Counted from the first letter of the stretch, positions 8,598-16,823 are shown. The stretch: DNA of 64,000 nt from Pseudalkalibacillus sp. SCS-8 (GCF_040126055.1 NZ_CP143541.1:1860001-1924000); one strand, 5' to 3'. The notes: generated by a model not told the origin, from the sequence alone. Made by a program: numbers and translations.

Positions 8598-8634
8598 AAA
8601 GATTGATCCCATGCCAAAAGGGATCAATCTTTTC
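8598..8634 (+). terminator. terminator after the oxidoreductase gene
   Basis: AAAGATTGATCCC pairs with GGGATCAATCTTTTC across a 9-nt loop, followed by a T-rich stretch. Confidence 0.85.
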
Positions 8635-8667
8635 TTGATAAGTTGATACATAAGGAGAGAGAAGATC

Positions 8668-9288
8668 ATGGATTGGAACACTATCAGTTATTTCATCCTA
8701 GCTTCCGTTTTACTTACCATTACACCCGGACCGGATTTCATGTTCGTATTTGCTCAAAGTGTCTCTCATGGTAAGCGTGCCGGTTTCGCTACTGGGCTCG
8801 GTTTATGCACAGGACTGATCGGACACACGCTTGCAGCAGCCATCGGCATTTCTGCAATTATTTATCAATCAAGCGTTGCTTTTACGGTTATAAAAGTGGT
8901 CGGTGCCGTCTATCTTTTATATCTTGCTGTCCAAGCATTCCGTGAAAATGCACAACCGGAACAGCAAACTGTCAAACGTTATACCCTTATGGCTTTATAC
9001 CGGAAAGGGATATTAATGAACATACTGAATCCGAAGGTTTCCATATTCTTTCTAGCTTTTCTTCCGCAATTCGTCCATGTAGGAAACGGTTCTGTTCCAG
9101 CTCAAATGATTCTGTTGGGTGTGTTATTCATCATACAAGCCTTGCTCATTTTTGCATTGTTGTCTTTCTCAGCTGGAACAATTGGTGAAAAGCTTTGGAA
9201 CAATCCCGTAATCTTAAAATGGATCAATCGTATGAAAGGACTTGTATTTGCCTTTTTCTCAATACGACTACTATTTGAACAAAAATAA
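8668..9288 (+). CDS. LysE/RhtB family amino-acid exporter
   Basis: Small-molecule exporter of 206 residues with about six transmembrane helices. The N-terminal family motif TPGPDFMFVFAQS is clear, followed by GFATGLGLCTGLIGHTLAAAIG. The loop LYRKGILMNILNPKVSIFFLAFLPQF carries the conserved NPK signature of RhtB proteins. An AAGGAGAGAGAAG ribosome site precedes the ATG. It ends 17 nt before the next gene and may form an operon with it. The exported amino acid is unknown. Confidence 0.92.
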   Translation: MDWNTISYFILASVLLTITPGPDFMFVFAQSVSHGKRAGFATGLGLCTGLIGHTLAAAIGISAIIYQSSVAFTVIKVVGAVYLLYLAVQAFRENAQPEQQTVKRYTLMALYRKGILMNILNPKVSIFFLAFLPQFVHVGNGSVPAQMILLGVLFIIQALLIFALLSFSAGTIGEKLWNNPVILKWINRMKGLVFAFFSIRLLFEQK

Positions 9289-9305
9289 GAAAGGGGATGG
9301 ACAAA

Positions 9306-10043
9306 TTGGCGAAACGATTAGGAATCGGATGGGATGTCGGAGGATGGATGGGAACGAAGCAAGGCATCGCAGCTGCTTATTTTGATTCGTCCACAGATAC
9401 TTTTTCATGGATCGGACAACCGAGAAACACGAACATCAAACATCATAAGGAATGGTCTCCGGAAGGAATCATAGATGCGCTTGATTCATCGGTTTCGTTG
9501 GATGATTTTGAAGACATCGTTGTTGCCATTGATGCTTCTCTCGGATTTCCGTTAAAGTTTCAGCAACTTGTCAATATGTCCAAGTCAGAGTTGGACATTC
9601 CACCTAAAGAAATTTATAATCCGTTCGCTTATCGTGAAACGGAACGACATATCTTTGAGAAATTCAATAAAAAACCATTATCGGCAACGTTCGATAAACT
9701 AGGCAACAACACAACGCTTGCATTATCGTATGCATTATCCTGGACTGCCAATCACGACTTTAAAATCATTCCTCAACAGGGATCCAACGATGAATCAAGA
9801 TCGATTATCGAGGTATATCCAGCTCTTATAAAGGAATCAGAACAAGGTTTCAAAAAGGAAGGCTTATTGGATCTCATTCCAGCGGATCTCCCAAAGAAAT
9901 CGGATGCGTATGATGCATCCATCTGTGCTTTGTTAGCGCTTCTATTTAAAGGAAATGGCGATCTTATCGAGAATGTAATGTTAACCCATCCACCTGATGA
10001 ATTCCCATATGTGAAAGAGGAAGGTTGGATCTACTATATCTGA
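9306..10043 (+). CDS. DUF429 domain protein (predicted RNase H-like fold)
   Basis: A 245-residue protein with an N-terminal GIGWDVGGWMGTKQGIAAAY segment and VVAIDASLGFP, the acidic strand motifs of the DUF429 family, which adopts an RNase H-like fold. A later KSDAYDASICALLAL motif supplies the final conserved acidic helix. The activity is unproven. ATG 9297 directly abuts the AAAGGGG ribosome site; the TTG at 9306 has a 9-nt spacing and gives a cleaner N-terminus, so it was chosen. The gene follows the LysE gene closely. Confidence 0.8.
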   Translation: MAKRLGIGWDVGGWMGTKQGIAAAYFDSSTDTFSWIGQPRNTNIKHHKEWSPEGIIDALDSSVSLDDFEDIVVAIDASLGFPLKFQQLVNMSKSELDIPPKEIYNPFAYRETERHIFEKFNKKPLSATFDKLGNNTTLALSYALSWTANHDFKIIPQQGSNDESRSIIEVYPALIKESEQGFKKEGLLDLIPADLPKKSDAYDASICALLALLFKGNGDLIENVMLTHPPDEFPYVKEEGWIYYI

Positions 10044-10144
10044 ATCGACAGATGTTGACTATAGTCCGCAACCCATTTGTCATTATTTCTGCACTTTTTC
10101 AGGCTATCTAATTGCAAAATTGCTGGAATTGGGGATGAGAGAAG

Positions 10145-10864
10145 TTGAAAAAAACACGGTTATATAAGAGAGATCAAGAGTCGATCGGATACATTTTTCA
10201 ATATGCTGAGTCAATAGACTATCATACGTATTATGAAAGACCTGCAACGCTCTCATTAATCCCTGATGTCGAACGGAAAGATGTTCTAGATGCAGGCTGC
10301 GGTACTGGATGGTATTCAGAATGGTTAGCGAAACATGACGCATACGTAACGGCTATCGATTCAGATGAAAATATGGTGAAAGAGACCAAAGCGCGCATCT
10401 TCAGCAGGGGGAACGTTCTTCAAGCTGATTTGAATCAACCGTTAGGAGCGTTAAAAGATCATTCATTTGATCTGATTATTTCTTCATTGACGATGCATTA
10501 CATAAAAGATTGGGAAAAACCAATGAAAGAATTCAATCGGATCCTCCGAAATAAAGGACGGCTGATATTCTCCGTCATCCACCCTTTTCTGGATTACACA
10601 CGATTCCCAAACGAGAATTATTTCTCACTTAAACAATTGACGGAAGTACAGGCATCGGCAAAATATAATAACGAGATAAATCTTTATCTTCGCCCTTTGA
10701 ATGAGATCATAAAACCTTTATATTTAAATGGATTTATCATTGAGAGAATTATAGAACCTCTACCTACTGAAGAATTTCGCAGGGTACATCCGAAGGAATA
10801 CGAAGATTTAATGAAACACCCTCATTTCCTTTTTATAAGAGCACAAAAAATGACAAGTTTGTAA
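10145..10864 (+). CDS. class I SAM-dependent methyltransferase
   Basis: A 239-residue methyltransferase of the UbiE/COQ5 (Methyltransf_11) type. SAM-binding motif I is VLDAGCGTGWYSEWLA; the acidic residue after the second strand is in VTAIDSDENM; DLIISSLTMHYIKDW corresponds to motif II/post-II. The substrate is unknown. The start is a TTG, about 10 nt after GGGG; an ATG at 10134 is out of frame. The gene converges on the DeoR gene and shares a hairpin with it. Confidence 0.88.
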   Translation: MKKTRLYKRDQESIGYIFQYAESIDYHTYYERPATLSLIPDVERKDVLDAGCGTGWYSEWLAKHDAYVTAIDSDENMVKETKARIFSRGNVLQADLNQPLGALKDHSFDLIISSLTMHYIKDWEKPMKEFNRILRNKGRLIFSVIHPFLDYTRFPNENYFSLKQLTEVQASAKYNNEINLYLRPLNEIIKPLYLNGFIIERIIEPLPTEEFRRVHPKEYEDLMKHPHFLFIRAQKMTSL

Positions 10865-10869
10865 ATTGG

Positions 10870-10904
10870 GCGACCCTGATCATTAAGAATGTCTAATGGG
10901 TCGC
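10870..10904. terminator. bidirectional hairpin between convergent genes
   Basis: GCGACCC and GGGTCGC arms lie between the methyltransferase and DeoR-type genes, with TTTTAT following on the plus strand. Confidence 0.6.
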
Positions 10905-10906
10905 TT

Positions 10907-11674
10907 TTATCTGTTTGCATTTGCGATGACGATTTGAATGTCATGTTCCTTCAAAAGCTCGTGATACCGTTTGCCAGGATCATTGTGGAATATGACGATA
11001 TCGATCACATCTAAATCAATACTCCTGCAGTATCCCTTATGACCAATGATGGAATCTTCGACAAGCACAATGACTTGATCACCACATTCAGTCATCCTTT
11101 TCAAAACGAATGCTTCCTCTTCACTCGAGTGATAAAGACCAGCAGAGGTGAATCCGGTGGCTCCTATAATGACATCGTCCACGTAAGACGTATTGAGTTC
11201 TTCGATCAATGAAGCACCAAACAAAAATTTCCCCCGTTTGTCCAACAATCCTCCTAGTAACCGGACATTTGCATGACTATTCTTCGAAAGTATATTCACC
11301 TGTTCGATTGAATTGGTTAAAACCAAAACATCATCAATCTCCAATAGATGAGACAAATATTGAACTGTTATAGATCGGTCTAACAGTAGGCGGTCGCCAG
11401 ACTTTATAAGTGATAATGCAGACTTTGCTAAAGCGCGTAATTCTAAGGATTGAAATTGTTCTTGGGAGTCGACAACAGTTGGTGGAAGAGGGGGGACAAC
11501 CAATTTCGCTCCACCCCGGGTACGTATGATTTCATCATCATCCTCAAGCCGCACGAGATCCCTTCTGGCCGTATCACGTGATATCCCGAATAAATCAATC
11601 ATTTGATTGATGGAAATACGTTTATGCTTCTTTAAATACGCTTTGATTTCAAGCAAGCGTTCGTCTTGATACAT
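10907..11674 (-). CDS. DeoR/GlpR family transcriptional regulator
   Basis: A 255-residue repressor of sugar or nucleoside metabolism type. The N-terminal winged helix is ISINQMIDLFGISRDTARRDL, matching the DeoR signature, then EIIRTRGGAKL. The C-terminal DeoRC sensor fold binds phosphorylated sugars (SGDRLLLDRS, VVIIGATGF-like segment). ATG at 11734 gives a 275-residue form, but ATG 11674 follows AGGGTGG at proper spacing and starts where the family normally starts. It is not next to obvious sugar genes. Repeated CTTAAAA boxes upstream may be its operator. Confidence 0.88.
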   Translation of the reverse strand: MYQDERLLEIKAYLKKHKRISINQMIDLFGISRDTARRDLVRLEDDDEIIRTRGGAKLVVPPLPPTVVDSQEQFQSLELRALAKSALSLIKSGDRLLLDRSITVQYLSHLLEIDDVLVLTNSIEQVNILSKNSHANVRLLGGLLDKRGKFLFGASLIEELNTSYVDDVIIGATGFTSAGLYHSSEEEAFVLKRMTECGDQVIVLVEDSIIGHKGYCRSIDLDVIDIVIFHNDPGKRYHELLKEHDIQIVIANANR

Positions 11675-11715
11675 ATAAGAATCCACCCTAGCTTCGTTTT
11701 CATTCATTATAAGTG

Positions 11716-11807
11716 TTTTAAGGCAAACGGGCAATGCATATAACGCTTAAAATGACTTAAAATAATTGAACTTCACTTTCCTTAAAACAGCTTATTTTTG
11801 CTTAAGG
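11716..11807. promoter_or_regulatory. phased CTTAAAA repeats, candidate regulator-binding region
   Basis: CTTAAAA occurs at 11746, 11756 and 11781, with variants CTTATTT at 11791 and CTTAAGG at 11801 and an inverted copy at 11716. The 10-bp spacing places copies on the same DNA face. The region separates the DeoR-type gene from the divergent membrane-protein gene at 11909. Confidence 0.45.
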
Positions 11808-11908
11808 ATAAATAAGTGGTAAAAGTGTCATATAGTAAGTGTAGAGTAGAGGATTTAAGGAATCTTCTAAAGAATGTATGATATACAGAGCTTTAGGGGG
11901 GAGTGCGA

Positions 11909-12421
11909 ATGAAACATCCGATTTATGAAGAAGAACAACGATTCAGTGTATGGTTTGTTGTTCTAATCCTCATTCTAGTTACAGGACTTATGTGGTTTGG
12001 AATCATCCAACAGATCATCTTTGGTATTCCGTTTGGTACAAATCCTGCTTCTGACGAAGGATTAGTTGTTTTATGGGTAATCTTCGGAATTGGTTTTCCC
12101 ATCTTTTTTGCATTCATCCGTCTGAAAACTGAGATATACGTAGATGGAATTTATGTTCAATATTTTCCCTTTCATTTTCGTAAGCGGAGGTTTGAATTTG
12201 ATGAGATCAAAACCTTGAGAGTAGAAACCTATCATCCACTTAAAGAATTTCTAGGCTATGGCCTCCGTTTTAGTTTTAAAGGTGTGACCGCATACAATGT
12301 AAAAGGGAAACAGGGAATACGAATTGAAATGATCGATGGAAAGAAATACTTGATAGGGACCCAAGAACCAGAAGCAATCAAAGAAGTCTTGCAATCCCTA
12401 AATATAGACGTCAATAATTAA
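11909..12421 (+). CDS. membrane protein resembling DUF6141
   Basis: A 170-residue protein with two transmembrane segments (WFVVLILILVTGLMWFG; EGLVVLWVIFGIGFPIFFAF) followed by a soluble PH-like beta domain (EIYVDGIYVQYFPF, then KGKQGIRIEMIDGKKYLIGT and a closing helix). This layout fits the DUF6141 group; no biochemical role is known to me. The GTG at 11903 overlaps the AGGGGGGAG ribosome site, so ATG 11909 was chosen. It is divergent from the DeoR gene across the phased repeats. Confidence 0.7.
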   Translation: MKHPIYEEEQRFSVWFVVLILILVTGLMWFGIIQQIIFGIPFGTNPASDEGLVVLWVIFGIGFPIFFAFIRLKTEIYVDGIYVQYFPFHFRKRRFEFDEIKTLRVETYHPLKEFLGYGLRFSFKGVTAYNVKGKQGIRIEMIDGKKYLIGTQEPEAIKEVLQSLNIDVNN

Positions 12422-12540
12422 GCTATACGTACTGCCTTTCAATTAGAATCGTCGTATTAGGTTAACAAAAAACAGATTAATTAACAACGGATCATATACT
12501 CGGTATACTAGTATTTGAAGTAATAAATAGGGGGATAAGC

Positions 12541-12855
12541 ATGAAGCAAATCAAAAGTGAAAATGATTTCTACAACCTCATTGGTCAAAATACTCACACG
12601 GTAATTAAATTCGAAACCGATTGGTGTCCGGATTGCAAACGATTGGATATGTTCATCGGTGAAATCATTGAAGAAAATCGTGATAAAGAATGGTACCAAA
12701 TCAATAAGGATGAGCATCCTGAAATCGCGGAGAAATATGAAGTGATGGGGATTCCTAGCCTGCTCGTATTCAAGGATGGGGAGAAAATCGGTCATCTACA
12801 CAGTGCTAACGCAAAAACCCCGGAATCTGTACGAGATTTTCTAAAATCGCAATAA
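12541..12855 (+). CDS. thioredoxin-like protein with CPDC active site
   Basis: A 104-residue cytoplasmic thioredoxin-fold protein. The active site is WCPDC (residues 24-28) in VIKFETDWCPDC, and the cis-proline loop is GIPSLLVF. CPDC differs from the CGPC of housekeeping thioredoxin, as in several Bacillus thioredoxin-like proteins. It probably acts in thiol-disulfide exchange with a specific partner, which the context does not reveal. A GGGGG ribosome site and a downstream hairpin at 12864-12907 make it a single-gene unit. Confidence 0.88.
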   Translation: MKQIKSENDFYNLIGQNTHTVIKFETDWCPDCKRLDMFIGEIIEENRDKEWYQINKDEHPEIAEKYEVMGIPSLLVFKDGEKIGHLHSANAKTPESVRDFLKSQ

Positions 12856-12863
12856 TAAACAAA

Positions 12864-12907
12864 ACGGTTGATCTGAATGTGATTGAAACATTTAGGTCAA
12901 CCTTTTT
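12864..12907 (+). terminator. terminator after the thioredoxin-like gene
   Basis: GGTTGATCTGAATG pairs with CATTTAGGTCAACC (some wobble), followed by TTTTTATTTT. Confidence 0.75.
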
Positions 12908-13015
12908 ATTTTGATTCATGGGCGAGTATCCGTATCGTATCTTCAATTTTCCAATACCTTATTAATAAATGGTGGATAGGTTAGGCTATTTCCGTAACAT
13001 GAGGAGGGGATTTTG

Positions 13016-13234
13016 GTGGAGAAAAAGAAGAGAAAAATCGAAAAACAGGATGAGAGTATCGTGAAGCCGCATTCTAAAGAAAAAGAGGAGCGAGAAATCA
13101 ATCCTTGGGATGCGATGTGGGGAATCGGAGTAGACCGGGATGATGAAATCGAAGTGGAGAATACTGATGAGAGCAACGAGACAGATGAAGATAAAGAGGA
13201 AGAAGATACACGGGATTTCTGGTTCAATTGGTAA
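13016..13234 (+). CDS. small acidic hypothetical protein
   Basis: A 72-residue protein with a Lys-rich first third, a central INPWDAMWGIGVDRDDE segment and a long Glu/Asp tract, closing with RDFWFNW. No family was recognised. The low complexity suggests an unstructured protein, with tryptophan-rich motifs at the centre and the C-terminus that could bind a partner. The start is GTG 13016, six nt after GAGGAGGGG (TTG 13013 is the alternative). A terminator follows, supporting a real transcription unit. Confidence 0.6.
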   Translation: MEKKKRKIEKQDESIVKPHSKEKEEREINPWDAMWGIGVDRDDEIEVENTDESNETDEDKEEEDTRDFWFNW

Positions 13235-13240
13235 CCCATC

Positions 13241-13279
13241 AAGCTGAAGAAGCTATCAAAGGCTGATTCAGCTTTTTTT
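13241..13279 (+). terminator. terminator after the acidic protein gene
   Basis: AAGCTGAA at 13241 pairs with TTCAGCTT at 13267-13274, followed by a T run. Confidence 0.8.
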
Positions 13280-13283
13280 GTGT

Positions 13284-13319
13284 ACAAAAAAAGCTTGTAG
13301 AGGGTTTCTCTACAAGCTT
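13284..13319 (-). terminator. terminator of the YjiH-like transporter gene
   Basis: A 12-bp stem AAGCTTGTAGAG / CTCTACAAGCTT with a 5-nt loop; on the minus strand it is followed by a T run. Confidence 0.85.
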
Positions 13320-13329
13320 AACCATTTAA

Positions 13330-14694
13330 TTAAAAGATAATATGTGCCATGAGGACAATTACCGGTAACGTAATCAATGTTCTTTCAAGGAAGATCAATA
13401 CAAGATCCTTGAAACTGACAGGGATTTTCGAGCCAAGTAACAATCCTCCGACCTCGGACATGTAAATCAACTGTGTGACAGATAGACACGCAATGATGAA
13501 ACGTGTCATTTCGCTTTCTACAAGCTCAAACCCGATCAATGCTGGTAAGAACATATCAGCAAATCCGACTACCATTGTTTGAGCTGCTGCCGCAGCTTCT
13601 GGTACTTGCATGAGTTGTAGTAATGGAACGAAAGGTGCTCCAAGCCATTCAAAGAAAGGTGTTTCTTCAGCTACAATCAAAGCGACTGTTCCGATCGCCA
13701 TTACAATCGGAATGACACCCATCCACATATCAAGGACGTTTTGTACACCACCCTTGAAGATTGCTTCAGAACTATTTGTTTTGTCCGCTTTACGGGCAGC
13801 GGATTGCAAGCCCCATTTCAAGGAAGACATCCCTTCAGGTATATCCTCACTCTTTTGTACATCAGACTCATCCACATACGTATCTTTCTTACGTGAAAGC
13901 GGTGGTATACGCGGCATAATCAGTGCTGCAGCAAGACCAGCGAGCACGATAGTCAAGTAATAGGGACCAAAGTAAGCATCCAGTTCCATTTGTTTGAGGA
14001 CGACAATCGTGAAGGTGATGGATACGACAGAGAATGTGGTTCCAATAACGGCTGCTTCACGCTTCGAATAATTTCCTTCCTCATATTGCTTACTCGTCAA
14101 CAGGACACCGATTGTCCCATCTCCTAACCAGGATGCAAGACAGTCAATCGAGGACCGGCCTGGCAATGTGAAAATCGGACGCATGATCTTGGTGAGTAGT
14201 GCTCCGAATAATTCAAGTAAACCAAAGTTCAAAAGAAGTGGAAGGAATAAACCAGCAAACAAAAATACAGAAAATAATACCGGTATGAGACCTTCGAGCA
14301 AAAGACCTCCTGTAGCATCAGACCATACCTGCTCTGGTCCGAGCTTGTATAAGGTCATTATTGCAAAAATCATGCCTAGAATTCTAGCAATAACCCAAAC
14401 TGGTTTTACATGAAGTAATGATTTCAAAAAAGGACGATCCATAATGTAGGAAGGTTTTGCAATCGTTGCTATCAATGTCAGGATGACTGTCAATGTAATG
14501 ATAACCGTCATCAAGGTTGGCAGTGTTCCTTCCAACACCCCTTGAATCCAATCAGCAAGAAGTGCAACAGGTATCGTGACTTCTCCTGCGTAACTGATCG
14601 GTATCATGAATAGGAAGATCCCAATCAGTGAGGGGATGATGAACTTGATATAACTTGCTGTACTAGGTTTAGAATACGTCTGTTCTTTGTCCAT
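13330..14694 (-). CDS. YjiH family / nucleoside-recognition (Gate) domain membrane transporter
   Basis: A 454-residue inner-membrane protein with 10-11 hydrophobic segments. Two Gate-type repeats are visible: GRSSIDCLASWLGDGTIGVL in the middle and AAAAQTMVVGFADMFLPALI near the C-terminus. These place it with YjiH and the nucleoside-recognition (SpmA/FeoB-like gate) transporters. The substrate is unknown. An AGGTGATC ribosome site precedes the ATG. The gene is alone and ends at a strong hairpin. Confidence 0.82.
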   Translation of the reverse strand: MDKEQTYSKPSTASYIKFIIPSLIGIFLFMIPISYAGEVTIPVALLADWIQGVLEGTLPTLMTVIITLTVILTLIATIAKPSYIMDRPFLKSLLHVKPVWVIARILGMIFAIMTLYKLGPEQVWSDATGGLLLEGLIPVLFSVFLFAGLFLPLLLNFGLLELFGALLTKIMRPIFTLPGRSSIDCLASWLGDGTIGVLLTSKQYEEGNYSKREAAVIGTTFSVVSITFTIVVLKQMELDAYFGPYYLTIVLAGLAAALIMPRIPPLSRKKDTYVDESDVQKSEDIPEGMSSLKWGLQSAARKADKTNSSEAIFKGGVQNVLDMWMGVIPIVMAIGTVALIVAEETPFFEWLGAPFVPLLQLMQVPEAAAAAQTMVVGFADMFLPALIGFELVESEMTRFIIACLSVTQLIYMSEVGGLLLGSKIPVSFKDLVLIFLERTLITLPVIVLMAHIIF

Positions 14695-15083
14695 TTGCTA
14701 AGATCACCTCTACAATGTTTTTTTCGTGTTGACGTTATGTTTGGATTAATTACTAGACTACCACAAAGATACCTACTTAGAGAACTGTATAAACATGTAA
14801 AACTGTGTATTTCTCATAGAAAGGCATATACCTGTGGTGTAAAAGTTTTACTATAAAATAGTAATGCATATGGATGCAAAACTAAAAACGAAACAGCATA
14901 ATTATAACATACTTAAATTTTCAAAAAAAGATGAAATTTCGAGCAAAACCTACGGAATTCAGCAAGAAGTTCAAAAAATTCACCACTTGTCCCTATCAAA
15001 ACTCGTCCAACTACATAGTATGTAATGAAAAGAATATTCTTATGGGTATTCTTTTAACGACCTGAAGGAAGGAGGATGTCTTC
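14695..15083. other. gene-free stretch before the YjcZ gene
   Basis: About 390 AT-rich bases. It contains the promoter side of the YjiH-like gene and a perfect inverted repeat TTACTAT-AAA-ATAGTAA at 14848-14864. I see no coding potential or RNA structure I can name. Confidence 0.5.
14848..14864. promoter_or_regulatory. perfect 7-3-7 palindrome, TACT-N7-AGTA type
   Basis: TTACTAT-AAA-ATAGTAA contains TACT-N7-AGTA, the spacing of YodB/CatR (HxlR/DUF24 family) boxes. It lies about 155 bp upstream of the YjiH-like gene. Confidence 0.4.
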
Positions 15084-15173
15084 ATGGGTTACGGATATGG
15101 AGCAGGATTTGCTTTGATCGTCGTTTTGTTTATTCTCCTTATTATTGTGGGAGTAGCGTTTGTAAGCTACTAG
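15084..15173 (+). CDS. YjcZ-family sporulation peptide
   Basis: A 29-residue peptide beginning MGYGYGAGFALIVVLFILLI and ending VAFVSY. A Gly/Tyr-rich head followed by one transmembrane segment is the signature of the YjcZ/SscA small sporulation proteins of Bacillus, which are made in the mother cell and associated with the spore. A GAAGGAGGATG ribosome site precedes the ATG and a strong terminator follows. It lies at the edge of the spore-gene region. Confidence 0.88.
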   Translation: MGYGYGAGFALIVVLFILLIIVGVAFVSY

Positions 15174-15182
15174 GAGAATCCT

Positions 15183-15219
15183 AGGCTTGCAAAGGAGTAT
15201 TGGACTCCTTTTGCAGCCT
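15183..15219 (+). terminator. terminator after the YjcZ-type gene
   Basis: A stem of about 15 bp (AGGCTTGCAAAGGAGT with ACTCCTTTTGCAGCCT) and a 5-nt loop. Confidence 0.75.
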
Positions 15220-15440
15220 GATCTTATATAAAAAATTTTATCCAACTTATCTTTAAGGGTTGGCCTATTTGGCAGTAAGGCGAATTCAGCGCAATCTTGA
15301 AAAGGTTGTTTAACCAAAGTAAGGAGCCTACCGATGGGTCTGACTCTTTTCTTTTTAACAGATCGTTATTGATTCTGGCTTGCAATCGCTTACTACCATA
15401 GGAGTGTCTTGATTTTCCATAATAAACGATGACAAAGGAG
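15220..15440 (-). repeat. possible decayed repeat or transposase remnant
   Basis: The minus strand has two overlapping short open frames here, one reading RHSYGSKRLQARINNDLLKR, reminiscent of the YGSRR region of IS3-type OrfB proteins. Neither has a ribosome site or a full domain. It may be a degenerate intergenic repeat; nothing more can be supported. Confidence 0.2.
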
Positions 15441-15447
15441 TGGAGAC

Positions 15448-15669
15448 ATGCCATCCATTATTTTAGCTCCAATAAAAATATCCTCTGTTAATGACGGAAA
15501 CGTTAACTTCGGAGATTTGTTTTACAACTCACCTGTATCGACCTCGAAGGCCGTTACTGGATCAGGTGGAGGGAATACCGGAGATTTTTCTCAAGTGAAT
15601 AATTTGTTCAGTGCAGTTATTGCCATTGACCCAGATGTGTCAGATAGCAATAATGTCGGAAATGTATAA
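15448..15669 (+). CDS. GerPF-like spore germination protein
   Basis: A 73-residue member of the GerPA/GerPF family. It has the typical MPSIILAPIKI start, a VNFGD turn, the Ser/Gly hinge SGSGGGNTGDF and a terminal DVSDSNNVGN. GerP proteins form part of the spore coat and let nutrient germinants reach their receptors. It is the same MPSIILAPIKI type as the gene at 18097 and differs from the GerPA-type gene at 17725. An AAAGGAGTGGAG ribosome site precedes the ATG. It converges on the Hsp20 gene at the end of the gerP operon. Confidence 0.88.
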   Translation: MPSIILAPIKISSVNDGNVNFGDLFYNSPVSTSKAVTGSGGGNTGDFSQVNNLFSAVIAIDPDVSDSNNVGNV

Positions 15670-15751
15670 AAGAAGAGGGCTTACCCAGAAAGTTAACGAC
15701 TTCACACACCAAGCGATGTGAGATGTCTTTCCAATCAGGCAAGCCCTTTTA

Positions 15752-16177
15752 TCATTCACCAGAATCTTTTATCTGTACTTTTTTCTTTGGTCGATCATCT
15801 GTTAATAGCCGGTACAACCGAATGTACAGAACGCCCTTCTGATAATAGGCATCAATCGGATCTTCACGGACAGAGTAAGGGAGGCTGATTTCCCGCTCGA
15901 ATCGTCCTTGAAAAATTTCATCCTGTTTAAGTGACATTCCATGAGTTTGTAAACTTGTATTTCCGATTAATTTTACTGAGCTCTTGTATACATAAACCTC
16001 GACATCATCAACATTATTCAAACCTGGTAAAGAAATAAGACAAAGCAATTCATTGTCAGATTCATAAATATTAACTTGGGGGCTCTGCTTTTTTGGTTGA
16101 GAATCAGGAAAAAAGCTCTGGTTCATGTATTTATCAGCAACTTGTTTCCATTCCATCATTTTAGACCAAGTATCCAT
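15752..16177 (-). CDS. Hsp20/alpha-crystallin-like protein (spore-associated)
   Basis: A 141-residue small heat-shock-fold protein. The alpha-crystallin domain spans about residues 30-135: NIYESDNELLCLISLPGL, VKLIGNT, then FEREISLPYSV and GVLYIRLYR. The GVL/I motif of active chaperones is retained as GVLYIRL. It is the last gene of the gerP operon, 30 nt after gerPB, so it is probably made late in the mother cell. B. subtilis coat proteins CotM and CotP are also Hsp20-like, which supports a coat role. Confidence 0.85.
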   Translation of the reverse strand: MDTWSKMMEWKQVADKYMNQSFFPDSQPKKQSPQVNIYESDNELLCLISLPGLNNVDDVEVYVYKSSVKLIGNTSLQTHGMSLKQDEIFQGRFEREISLPYSVREDPIDAYYQKGVLYIRLYRLLTDDRPKKKVQIKDSGE

Positions 16178-16207
16178 AAAATCGCCTCACATGATTTTTG
16201 CAATTGG

Positions 16208-16435
16208 TTACCGCGGTCCTGAGAGCGGCACAAGAGGACCTTCATACGGCTGTTCCACTACACTACCGAAAGGATTTTCAATAGCAGGTGCCGGACCAGT
16301 GAAACCTCCCGAGTTGGAGAGATAAGAAACGGGTTTAATTACTCCACTGGTTCCGATTTGTAGAACAGAAGAGTTGGACAGTCCATCAATACGGATTGTT
16401 TGAATTGATATGCTCTGGTTCACATAGACATTCAT
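16208..16435 (-). CDS. gerPB: spore germination protein GerPB
   Basis: A 75-residue protein starting MNVYVNQSISIQTIRIDGLS, followed by NSSVLQIGTSGVIKP and a Pro-rich tail ending LVPLSGPR. This matches B. subtilis GerPB from memory. It is needed for permeability of the spore coat to germinants. In B. subtilis gerPB is the second gene of the operon; here it follows gerPE and precedes an Hsp20 gene. A GGAGGGTC ribosome site lies upstream. Confidence 0.92.
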   Translation of the reverse strand: MNVYVNQSISIQTIRIDGLSNSSVLQIGTSGVIKPVSYLSNSGGFTGPAPAIENPFGSVVEQPYEGPLVPLSGPR

Positions 16436-16447
16436 TTCCAGACCCTC

Positions 16448-16819
16448 CTATTCATAGGGATCGATTGTAAACTGGCGAATATGTTTGACTCTCGCTTCAC
16501 TGCAAACATAATCCGTCTTTCCCACACGCACGACAGATGAGGCTGCAACCCCGATGATGTTAATTGACTTGACATGGATTGCCGGTATTTCTTGGATGGT
16601 ATTTACAGGAATGCATTCATATTGAAAGGGAGGGAAAGGAGCAGTGAACATCGGGTACATCTCAAATTCATGTTCACCTGGATCATATGTGGATTCCTGT
16701 CTTTGAACTGCAAGGGCCTTTGAAGAGGGCGTAAGTAATCTTGCATCCCCAATCTGGACAATTGATGCGGAAACCAAAGATACAATTTCCATCGTTTGTA
16801 CAATAGAAGTCCGGTCCAT
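16448..16819 (-). CDS. gerPE: spore germination protein GerPE
   Basis: A 123-residue GerPE homologue, the same length as in B. subtilis. Two SxSIVQIGD-like repeats are visible (ASIVQIGDARLLTP near residue 20 and AASSVVRVGKTDYVCSEARV near the C-terminus), flanking a Pro/Phe-rich middle (MFTAPFPPFQYECIPV). It is part of the coat-located GerP set. It lies 4 nt downstream of gerPD and 12 nt upstream of gerPB in one operon. Confidence 0.92.
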   Translation of the reverse strand: MDRTSIVQTMEIVSLVSASIVQIGDARLLTPSSKALAVQRQESTYDPGEHEFEMYPMFTAPFPPFQYECIPVNTIQEIPAIHVKSINIIGVAASSVVRVGKTDYVCSEARVKHIRQFTIDPYE

Positions 16820-16823
16820 AATC

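Noticed and set aside
15054-15317. Minus-strand frame covering the YjcZ gene
   Set aside because: It runs antisense through the YjcZ gene and its terminator, without a ribosome site.
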